A stretch of DNA of 41,932 bases from the NCBI GenBank assembly GCA_902570425.1, contig CACFYB010000007.1, positions 1 to 41,932 of the forward strand, written 5' to 3'. Below the pieces are notes generated by a model. That model was not told the DNA's origin. It saw only the letters and a list, made by a program, of their open reading frames with translations, and ran no database searches. The position numbers were made by a program, and so were the translations under genes. This document shows positions 35,424 through 41,932 of the stretch, piece after piece; position 1 is the stretch's first letter; every line of letters starts with the position of its first letter. The DNA is from an uncultured Pelagibacteraceae bacterium. Its GTDB lineage: Bacteria > Pseudomonadota > Alphaproteobacteria > Pelagibacterales > Pelagibacteraceae.

Positions 35424-36547
35424 TGAGTGATGATATTAAAAAAGGATTACTTGGAATAGTTGTTGATGAAACTGAAGTTTCAAAAGTAATGCCTGAAATC
35501 AACTCTCTCACATACAGAGGTTATGCTGCACAAGATTTATGTGAATATTGCAGATTTGAGGAAGTTGCTTATTTAATTCTAAATAAAGATCTGCCAAATA
35601 CAATTCAGCTCAGAAAATTTGAAAAAGAGGAAAAAAACAATAGAGAGTTATCAAAAGATCTTTATTCAATGCTTAAAAAAATGCCTAAAAAATCTCATCC
35701 AATGGATGTAGCAAGAACAGCTGTGAGTATAATGGGTCTTGAAGACAAAGAAACTACTGACTCTTCTCCAGATGCTAATATGAGAAAAGCTATAAGAATT
35801 TTAGCTAAAACGCCTACAGCTTTAGCAGCTTTTTATAGATTAAGAAAAGGTAAAAAAATCATTAAACCTAAAAAGAATTTAACTATTGCTGAAAACTTTT
35901 TTTATATGTGTTTTGGAAAAGTACCTCAAAAAGAAATAGTTAAAGCTTTTGATGTTTCTCTAATTTTATATGCTGAACACAGTTTCAATGTATCAACATT
36001 TACAGCAAGAACTATAACAAGTAGTTTGTCTGATATTCATGGTGCTATTACTGGAGCAATTGCTAGTTTAAAAGGTCCTCTTCATGGAGGAGCTAATGAA
36101 GAAGTAATGCATATGATGAATAAAATTAAATCTCCTAATAATGCACTCAAATGGATTAATAGCGCTTTGGATAATAAAGAAGTTGTTATGGGTTTTGGGC
36201 ACAGAGTTTATAAATCTGGCGACTCTAGAGTTCCTACAATGAGAAAATATTTTGCAAAAGTTGCAAAAATTAAAAAAGATAAAAAATTTGAAAAAATCTA
36301 TGACATCGTTGAAAAAGTGATGATTGAAAGAAAAAATATACATCCAAACGTGGATTATCCTACGGGACCCACATATCATTTGATGGGTTTTGATACAGAT
36401 TTTTTCACACCAATATTTGTGGTTTCAAGAATAACAGGTTGGTCGGCTCATATCATGGAGCAACATGCTGCTAATAAATTAATTAGACCTTTAGCTAGTT
36501 ATAAAGGTAATCAACATAGAAAAGTTTTACAACTTAATCAAAGATAG
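35423..36547 (+). CDS. prpC: 2-methylcitrate synthase (citrate synthase family)
   Basis: Condenses propionyl-CoA with oxaloacetate. 374 residues, the short citrate-synthase form typical of PrpC. Catalytic residues are in GPLHGGANEEV (first His), GFGHRVYKSGDSR (second His) and NVDYPTGPTYHLMGFDTD (Asp). The N-terminal KKGLLGIVVDETEVSKV and LTYRGYAAQDLCEYCRFEEVAYLIL are family-typical. Assignment as methylcitrate rather than citrate synthase rests on operon position after prpD-prpB. It ends flush against nrdB on the other strand, with no intergenic base. Confidence 0.93.
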   Translation: MSDDIKKGLLGIVVDETEVSKVMPEINSLTYRGYAAQDLCEYCRFEEVAYLILNKDLPNTIQLRKFEKEEKNNRELSKDLYSMLKKMPKKSHPMDVARTAVSIMGLEDKETTDSSPDANMRKAIRILAKTPTALAAFYRLRKGKKIIKPKKNLTIAENFFYMCFGKVPQKEIVKAFDVSLILYAEHSFNVSTFTARTITSSLSDIHGAITGAIASLKGPLHGGANEEVMHMMNKIKSPNNALKWINSALDNKEVVMGFGHRVYKSGDSRVPTMRKYFAKVAKIKKDKKFEKIYDIVEKVMIERKNIHPNVDYPTGPTYHLMGFDTDFFTPIFVVSRITGWSAHIMEQHAANKLIRPLASYKGNQHRKVLQLNQR

Positions 36548-37573
36548 TTAGCTAAAAGCCTCAGCCCAAGTACCTTGAGTTGAAGCCTTGGAATACTCAG
36601 TTGCTCTGCCTTCAAAAAAGTTCATGTGTTCAACTGCATTTAACATAGTGTCTAACCAGCCTAAAGGATTTTTATCAACTTTATAAATCGGTTTCAATCC
36701 AAGTTGAACTAATCTTCTATTAGCAATAAATCTTATATATTCTTTAACTTCTTGGGCAGTTAAACCTTCCATTGGACCCATTTCAAAAGCTAAGTCAATG
36801 AAAGCATCCTCATGTTCAACTATAATTCTGCAAGCTTCATAAAGTTCTTTTTTTAATTTAGGTGTCCAAATTTCAGGATTTTCTTTTATAAATTCTTTAA
36901 AAATTCTTATCATAGAGTTACAATGAAGAGTTTCATCTCGAACAGACCAAGTAACTATTTGACCCATTCCTTTCATTTTATTATGTCTAGGAAAATTCAA
37001 AAGAATTGCAAAACTTGCAAACAATTGAAGCCCTTCAGTGAAAGCGCTAAATACTGCAACTGTTTTTGCAATATCTTCCTTAGAATTTACATTGAAACCT
37101 TGCATGTAATCATATTTATCTTTCATTTCTTTGTATTTCATAAATGCAGAGTATTCAGATTCCGGCATTCCAATTGTATCCAATAAATGAGAGTAAGCAG
37201 CAACATGTACGGTTTCCATTGCAGCAAATGCTGTCATCATCATTAATACCTCGGTAGGTTTAAAAACTGTTGTATAATGTCTTAAATAGCAGTTATTTAC
37301 CTCAACATCTGCCTGAGTAAAAAATCTAAAAATTTGTGTTAATAAATTCTTCTCAGGTTGTGATAAATTTTTTTGCCAATCTCTTACATCATCACCTAAT
37401 GGAACTTCTTCAGGTAACCAATGAATTCTTTGTTGAGTAAGCCAAGCATCATAACACCAAGGGTATCTAAATGGCTTATAAACTGGGTTTTCAACTAGCA
37501 ATCCCATTTTTTTTGGTTGAATAATTTCTTTTTTTTCTACTCTAATTTTCTCTACTACTGACATGATAGACAT
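36548..37573 (-). CDS. nrdB: Ribonucleoside-diphosphate reductase class Ia beta subunit
   Basis: Radical-generating small subunit for deoxyribonucleotide synthesis. 341 residues. Predicted di-iron ligands are Asp89, Glu120, His123, a Glu in FTEGLQLF and the Glu/His of VRDETLH. Tyr127 is spaced after His123 exactly like the radical tyrosine of E. coli NrdB, so a tyrosyl-radical enzyme is predicted. ATG at 37573 gives a 19-nt overlap with nrdA; the ATG at 37564 is an alternative. Translation is coupled to nrdA. Confidence 0.95.
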   Translation of the reverse strand: MSIMSVVEKIRVEKKEIIQPKKMGLLVENPVYKPFRYPWCYDAWLTQQRIHWLPEEVPLGDDVRDWQKNLSQPEKNLLTQIFRFFTQADVEVNNCYLRHYTTVFKPTEVLMMMTAFAAMETVHVAAYSHLLDTIGMPESEYSAFMKYKEMKDKYDYMQGFNVNSKEDIAKTVAVFSAFTEGLQLFASFAILLNFPRHNKMKGMGQIVTWSVRDETLHCNSMIRIFKEFIKENPEIWTPKLKKELYEACRIIVEHEDAFIDLAFEMGPMEGLTAQEVKEYIRFIANRRLVQLGLKPIYKVDKNPLGWLDTMLNAVEHMNFFEGRATEYSKASTQGTWAEAFS

Positions 37574-39495
37574 TCCTCATATTCTGGTTGTTCGTTTGAT
37601 TGTTGATCTTTAGACTTATACACATTGGCTGTAACATCAGTAGATTTCACATCATTGACATTTTCAGCCCGTTGAATTGATTTTGACCTGCAGTAATAAA
37701 GGCTTTTTAGCCCTTTTTTCCAGGCATCAAAATGAATTTTATGTAATTCTCTTTTATGGACATCAGCTGGCAAAAATAAATTTACTGACTGAGCTTGGGA
37801 TATAAATGGTGTTCTGTCTCCACTTAACTCAATAATCCAATTTTGGTTTAATTCGAAAGCAGTTTTAAAAACATCTTTTTCTAAATCTGTTAAAAAATCT
37901 AAATGAGATACTGAACCTTGGTTAGTTGTAATAGTCGACCAAGTTTCATCATCATTTTTACCATGACTTTCTAAAATTTCTTCAAGATACCTATTTCTCA
38001 CGTTAAATGATCCTGACAAAGTTTTATGAGTATAACTATTTGCTGCAATCGGCTCTACCCCAGGAGATGCACCTCCACAAATTATAGAAATTGAAGCAGT
38101 GGGAGCAATTGCTGTTTTATTTGAAAATCTTTCTTCATAACCATATTCAGCAGCATCTGGACAAGCTCCTCTTTCTTCGGCTAAATCTTTTGATGCCTGA
38201 TTAACTTTTTCATGAATATTTTTAAAGATTTTTTTATTCCATGATTTGGCCATTACTGATTCAAGTGGAATTCTTTTATGTTGTAAGAAAGAATGAAAAC
38301 CCATAACTCCTAGTCCAACACTTCTTTCTCTTTCAGCAGAATATTTTGCGTCTTTAAATTGTTCAGGGGCTTTTTGTATAAAGTCTGTTAGCACGTTATC
38401 TAAAAATCTCATAATATCATTAATCATATTAGGATCGTCTTTCCATTCTTCATATTTTTCTAAATTTAATGATGATAGGCAACAAACAGCAGTTCTATCG
38501 TTTCCATCTTTATCTACTCCTGTTGGTAAAGTTATTTCACTACATAAATTTGAAGTTTTAACTGTTAGATTTGCTAGCTTGTGGTGTTGAGGAATTTGTC
38601 TGTTAACAGTATCAATATAAATTATGTAGGGTTCACCTGTTTCTATTCTAGCTGTTAAGAGTCTTATCCATAAATTTCTAGCTGATATAGTTTGTTGAAT
38701 ACTTCCATCAGCTGGACTTTTCAGTGCCCATTGCTCATCTGTTTCTACAGCACGCATAAATGCATCTGAAATTAAAACTCCATGATGAAGATTTAGTGAT
38801 TTTCTATTTGGATCTCCACCTGTTGGTCTTCTCATCTCAATAAATTCTTCTATCTCTGGATGATCAATTGGAAGATAACACGCTGCTGATCCCCTTCTCA
38901 AGGATCCTTGGCTAATTGCCATTGTTAATGAGTCCATAACTTTTATAAATGGAATTATTCCAGAAGTTTTTCCAACTCTACCAATCTTTTCTCCTATAGA
39001 TCTTAAATTACCCCAATAACTTCCTATGCCACCACCTTTGGCAGCCAACCAAACATTCTCACTCCAAAGATCTAGAATACCACCCAAACTATCTGATGCT
39101 TCATTAAGAAAACATGAAATAGGTAAACCTCTTTTTGTTCCGCCATTAGATAAAACTGGGGTCGCTGGCATGAACCAAAGGTTACTTATATAATTATAAA
39201 TTCTTTGCGCATGTAAATTATCATCAGAGTAAGTGCTTGCTACTCTTGCAAACAAGTCTTGGTAGGATTCATTTTGCCCTAAGTATCTATCTTTCAAAGT
39301 TGCTTTACCAAAATCAGTTAGATTAGAATCTTTAGATCGGTCAATTTTAATAATTATACCTCTATCATTTTGAAAAAGCTCAGTTTCATTGTTTAATGAA
39401 AATAAATCAGGTCTGTTATTTCTAGATAACTCCTCTACATTTGGACTATATTCAGAGACAGCTTTCTTTAATGCCTGAGATAGTATTTTATTCAT
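37555..39495 (-). CDS. nrdA: Ribonucleoside-diphosphate reductase class Ia alpha subunit
   Basis: Catalytic large subunit, 646 residues against ~760 in E. coli. The difference includes the N-terminal ATP-cone, which is not recognisable here, so dATP activity control may be missing. Conserved blocks are FMPATPVLSNGG, PISCFLNEA, SNLCSEITLP, PTASISIICGGASPGVEP, LYYCRS (radical-transfer tyrosines) and a C-terminal CxxC (Cys642/Cys645) for re-reduction by thioredoxin or glutaredoxin. The 158-bp upstream gap holds two inverted repeats that may be operators. Confidence 0.95.
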   Translation of the reverse strand: MNKILSQALKKAVSEYSPNVEELSRNNRPDLFSLNNETELFQNDRGIIIKIDRSKDSNLTDFGKATLKDRYLGQNESYQDLFARVASTYSDDNLHAQRIYNYISNLWFMPATPVLSNGGTKRGLPISCFLNEASDSLGGILDLWSENVWLAAKGGGIGSYWGNLRSIGEKIGRVGKTSGIIPFIKVMDSLTMAISQGSLRRGSAACYLPIDHPEIEEFIEMRRPTGGDPNRKSLNLHHGVLISDAFMRAVETDEQWALKSPADGSIQQTISARNLWIRLLTARIETGEPYIIYIDTVNRQIPQHHKLANLTVKTSNLCSEITLPTGVDKDGNDRTAVCCLSSLNLEKYEEWKDDPNMINDIMRFLDNVLTDFIQKAPEQFKDAKYSAERERSVGLGVMGFHSFLQHKRIPLESVMAKSWNKKIFKNIHEKVNQASKDLAEERGACPDAAEYGYEERFSNKTAIAPTASISIICGGASPGVEPIAANSYTHKTLSGSFNVRNRYLEEILESHGKNDDETWSTITTNQGSVSHLDFLTDLEKDVFKTAFELNQNWIIELSGDRTPFISQAQSVNLFLPADVHKRELHKIHFDAWKKGLKSLYYCRSKSIQRAENVNDVKSTDVTANVYKSKDQQSNEQPEYEECLSCQ

Positions 39496-39528
39496 TTTTT
39501 GTTAATATATATTGTTGTTATAGCGAAA

Positions 39529-39543
39529 ACAACTATATGTTGT
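39529..39543. promoter_or_regulatory. Inverted repeat ACAAC-N5-GTTGT, candidate NrdR-type box
   Basis: ACAAC-TATAT-GTTGT lies about 34 bp upstream of the nrdA start. It resembles the NrdR box consensus (ACAC-rich arms around a TATAT centre), though the arms are not exact. A second TATATATTGTTG-like site at about 39505-39516 could be its partner, but the centre-to-centre distance (~28 bp) is shorter than the usual ~31 bp. No nrdR gene is in the window. Confidence 0.45.
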
Positions 39544-39549
39544 ATACGC

Positions 39550-39567
39550 TTAGTATTGATATACTAA
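39550..39567. promoter_or_regulatory. Perfect inverted repeat TTAGTAT-N4-ATACTAA between nrdA and pgm
   Basis: Seven-base perfect arms at 39550-39556 and 39561-39567 flank TGAT. It sits in the divergent promoter gap of nrdA and the phosphomannomutase gene, 6 bp from the ACAAC-N5-GTTGT repeat. It has the size and symmetry of a dimeric repressor site. No U run follows, so it is not a terminator. Confidence 0.4.
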
Positions 39568-39653
39568 ATATTATGTAAATCAACAGAACATTTATAGAAC
39601 ATTGAAAAAATAATTCAACTATATAAATAAAAAAAATGTAAGTAATTAACAGC

Positions 39654-41108
39654 ATGAATCAATCAATAAAAATAGATCCATTCGGTTTTAGAGAATATGA
39701 CGCAAGATGGGTTTTTGAAAAAGATATTAATGAGCAAGGAGTCACGAATCTTGGAAAGGGTCTTGGAACACAAGTTAAAAAACATACAAAAAAACAAAAC
39801 CCTAGAATAGTGGTCGGACACGATTACAGATCTTATAGTGAAAAAATAAAAACAGCTCTTAAAAAAGGTTTAGTTTCAACTGGATGTATTATTGAAGATA
39901 TTGGTTTATCATTATCACCAATGGTTTATTATGCTCAATTTAAATTAAATGCAGACGCAGTCGCGATGGTTACTGCTAGTCATAATGAAAATGGTTGGAC
40001 AGGAGTAAAAATGGGAATCAAAAAAGGATTAACTCATGCTCCTGAGGAAATGACAGAATTAAAAGAAATAACCCTAAGTCAAAATTTTGTTAATGGTGAA
40101 GGAAAAGAAGAAAAAATACAAAATTTTGCTAAAATTTATAAAGAAAATTTAATTAGTAAAAATAAAATACAAAAAAAAATTAAAGCTGTTGTTGCTTGCG
40201 GAAATGGCACTGCAGGTATTTTTGCTCCAGATATATTAAGAGGTATAGGTTGTGATGTTATTGAATTAGATTGTAATCTAGACTGGACTTTTCCTAAATA
40301 TAACCCAAATCCTGAAGATCTTAAAATGCTCCATGAAATTGTAAAATATGTTAAGAAAAATAACGCTGACATAGGTTTTGGATTTGATGGTGATGGAGAT
40401 CGTGTTGGAGTAATTGATGATAAAGGAAATGAAATATTTTCAGATAAAATCGGCCTACTTATTGCGAGAAATCTTGCTCATAAACATAAAGAATCAAAAT
40501 TTGTTGTAGACGTAAAATCAACTGGATTATTTTCGAATGATAAAATCTTAAAAGATAATAAATGTGAAACTATTTATTGGAAAACTGGACATTCTCATAT
40601 CAAAAGAAAAGTTCACGATGAAAAAGCTTTAGCAGGATTTGAAAAAAGCGGTCACTTTTTTTTTAATCAGCCATTAGGGTATGGGTATGATGATGGCATA
40701 AATTCAGCCATTCAAATTTGTCATTTATTAAATACTCAAAATAAAAAAATGAGTGAATTATACAAAGAATTACCTAAAACATTTCAATCACCAACAATGG
40801 CTCCATATTGTGAAGATAAAGAAAAATATAACGTTGTTAATGATGTACTAACTGAGATAAAAAAATTAAAGGATAAAAAGATAAAGATCGATAATCAAGA
40901 AATAAAAGAAATATTAACTGTAAATGGTGTGAGATTTTCTTTTGAGGATGGATCTTGGGGTTTAATCAGAGCTTCCTCAAATAAACCGTCTTTAGTAGTA
41001 GTAACTGAAAGTCCCTCTTCAAATGAGAGGAAAATTGAAATATTTAAGTTCATTGATAGTTTACTTCAGCGAACAAAAAAAATCGGTGAATACGATCAAA
41101 AAATATAA
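39654..41108 (+). CDS. Phosphomannomutase/phosphoglucomutase
   Basis: 484-residue alpha-D-phosphohexomutase interconverting hexose-6- and hexose-1-phosphates (mannose and/or glucose), feeding nucleotide sugars. The phosphoserine is Ser109 in TASHNENGWTGVKMG, the metal loop DGDGDR is at 245-250, the sugar-binding loop is GFEKSGHFFF, and the phosphate-binding loop is RASSNKPSLVVVTES. The length fits the AlgC/ManB type. It could supply GDP-mannose for the GME-like epimerase and glucose-1-phosphate handling for the glycoside operon. It ends flush against the coiled-coil gene on the opposite strand. Confidence 0.93.
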   Translation: MNQSIKIDPFGFREYDARWVFEKDINEQGVTNLGKGLGTQVKKHTKKQNPRIVVGHDYRSYSEKIKTALKKGLVSTGCIIEDIGLSLSPMVYYAQFKLNADAVAMVTASHNENGWTGVKMGIKKGLTHAPEEMTELKEITLSQNFVNGEGKEEKIQNFAKIYKENLISKNKIQKKIKAVVACGNGTAGIFAPDILRGIGCDVIELDCNLDWTFPKYNPNPEDLKMLHEIVKYVKKNNADIGFGFDGDGDRVGVIDDKGNEIFSDKIGLLIARNLAHKHKESKFVVDVKSTGLFSNDKILKDNKCETIYWKTGHSHIKRKVHDEKALAGFEKSGHFFFNQPLGYGYDDGINSAIQICHLLNTQNKKMSELYKELPKTFQSPTMAPYCEDKEKYNVVNDVLTEIKKLKDKKIKIDNQEIKEILTVNGVRFSFEDGSWGLIRASSNKPSLVVVTESPSSNERKIEIFKFIDSLLQRTKKIGEYDQKI

Positions 41109-41932
41109 TCAATTATCTTGATTTTTTTCATTATCAGAATTTGATGAGGGAGATTGATCACTGTAAAACTTTTTAATTAGTTCTTCTTCTTTTATTTTTT
41201 GTTCTTGATCAAACTTGTCTTCCCACTCTTTAACTCTCCTATTTTCCTCTCTAATTCTCTCTTCTTCTTCCATTTGAGCTTTCAAAGCTAATTCCTTTTC
41301 TTCTTCTATTCTTTTTTGTTTTTCTTCTTCTCTTCTTAATTCTTCTACTCTTTCTCTTTTCTCTTTCTCTGTTCTTAATCTTTCTTGCTCAGCAGCTTTA
41401 ATTTTTTCCTCTTTTAATTTCAGCTCTTCCTCTTTTTCTCTTTGAATTGCTTGTTCTTTAATTAATTGTCTTTGAAGATCTTGTTGTCTTTCAATTTCTA
41501 ATTGTCTTAATCTATTTTCTGTTTCTCTTAATTTTTCCTCTTCATATTTTAATTTTCTTGCAGCCTCTCTTATTTTTTGCTCTTCATCCAATCTTTTTTG
41601 TTTTTCAATATCTCTTAATCTAAGCATTTCTTGTCTCTCTTTTTCTTTTTCCTCTCTAATTTTCTCTTGTTCTATTTTTTTGGCTTGTATTTTTTCTTCT
41701 TTAATATTAATTTTTTCTTCTCTAATTCTTTGTCTTTCCAGCATCTTCATTTTAAGATCTTCTTCTTTTAATCTGCGTGCCTCTTCTCTGATTTTTCTTC
41801 TTTCCTCGTCTTGAATTTTTTGTTGTTCAATTTTAAGTCTTTTTTCCTCTATCTTTTTTCTTTTCTCTTCGTTACGTCTAACTTGTTTTTCATTATCTAT
41901 AATCAATTTTTTTTGAGCTAAAATTTGTTTTT
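41109..41932 (-). CDS. Highly charged coiled-coil protein, N-terminus off the right edge
   Basis: The frame is open from its stop at 41109 to the right edge, with no in-frame ATG in the first ~60 visible codons. The first TTG is at 41906, so the gene most likely starts beyond the window. Nearly the whole visible protein (~255 residues) is a Glu/Lys/Arg/Gln-rich continuous helix with leucine or isoleucine heptads, predicted coiled coil, ending in a short Ser/Asn/Asp-rich tail (YSDQSPSSNSDNEKNQDN). No catalytic domain or signal peptide is visible. The coding strand is extremely purine-rich. The function is unknown; a scaffold, envelope or TolA-like helical linker is possible but unproven. Confidence 0.75.
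   Translation of the reverse strand, partial: KQILAQKKLIIDNEKQVRRNEEKRKKIEEKRLKIEQQKIQDEERRKIREEARRLKEEDLKMKMLERQRIREEKINIKEEKIQAKKIEQEKIREEKEKERQEMLRLRDIEKQKRLDEEQKIREAARKLKYEEEKLRETENRLRQLEIERQQDLQRQLIKEQAIQREKEEELKLKEEKIKAAEQERLRTEKEKRERVEELRREEEKQKRIEEEKELALKAQMEEEERIREENRRVKEWEDKFDQEQKIKEEELIKKFYSDQSPSSNSDNEKNQDN

Noticed and set aside
36068-36379. Minus-strand 103-codon open frame within prpC
   Set aside because: It is antisense to intact citrate-synthase motifs; no independent evidence.
1-41932. CRISPR array, insertion sequence or prophage genes
   Set aside because: No regularly spaced repeats, transposase, integrase or phage structural genes were recognised on either strand.

Overview
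The window looks like a chromosomal segment of a SAR11-type (Pelagibacterales) marine alphaproteobacterium. This is inferred from strong AT richness, intergenic gaps mostly under 60 bp, frequent TAATG/ATGA stop-start overlaps, few Shine-Dalgarno sequences, and gene content: a purB-C-S-Q-L-bolA-grx string, CimA, class II DAHP synthase, a methylcitrate operon and a sugar/glucosylglycerate cluster. No phage, transposase, CRISPR array or rRNA was seen. No gene-free stretch exceeds about 160 bp.

Layout. 1-2129 (minus): a tRNA-Leu(UAA), NAD kinase and a truncated ABC exporter run in one direction and are almost abutting. 2130-3021: a lone FkbM-type methyltransferase flanked by an imperfect 33-bp direct repeat, probably a small acquired cassette. 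3022-11778: a sugar-type ABC importer (binding protein, MalF-like and MalG-like permeases on minus; MalK-like ATPase on plus). The ATPase is followed in the same operon by a mannosyl/glucosyl-3-phosphoglycerate phosphatase, a glucosyl-3-phosphoglycerate synthase and a GH13 sucrose/glucosylglycerate phosphorylase. Uptake, synthesis and phosphorolysis of a compatible-solute-like glycoside are thus encoded together. Both permeases are enlarged: one carries a DUF11-like periplasmic insert, the other an N-terminal multi-helix extension.

11817-15961: a GDP-mannose 3,5-epimerase-like enzyme converges on an OafA-like acyltransferase with an SGNH domain (surface glycan modification), followed by a gamma-glutamylcyclotransferase-like protein and a CinA-like protein. 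15983-23211 (plus): sfsA, map, purB, purC, purS, purQ, purL, bolA and a monothiol glutaredoxin form a tightly packed run that couples purine synthesis to Fe-S/iron homeostasis genes. 23214-32215 (minus): rpsD, trmJ-like, cimA, cysS, nadE, class II DAHP synthase, glmS and a stand-alone GlmU acetyltransferase domain.

32287-36547 (plus): phosphoglycolate phosphatase and the methylcitrate-cycle genes prpD-prpB-prpC (propionyl-CoA use). 36548-39495 (minus): class Ia ribonucleotide reductase nrdA-nrdB, preceded by two perfect inverted repeats that may be operators. 39654-41108 (plus): phosphomannomutase/phosphoglucomutase, converging on a highly charged coiled-coil protein that runs off the right edge.

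The best leads for something under-described are the glucosylglycerate island with its unusual permeases, the repeat-flanked FkbM cassette, the tRNA-nadK junction that should give a near-leaderless mRNA, and the split GlmU. All functional assignments come from motif and family recognition by eye. No database search was run.
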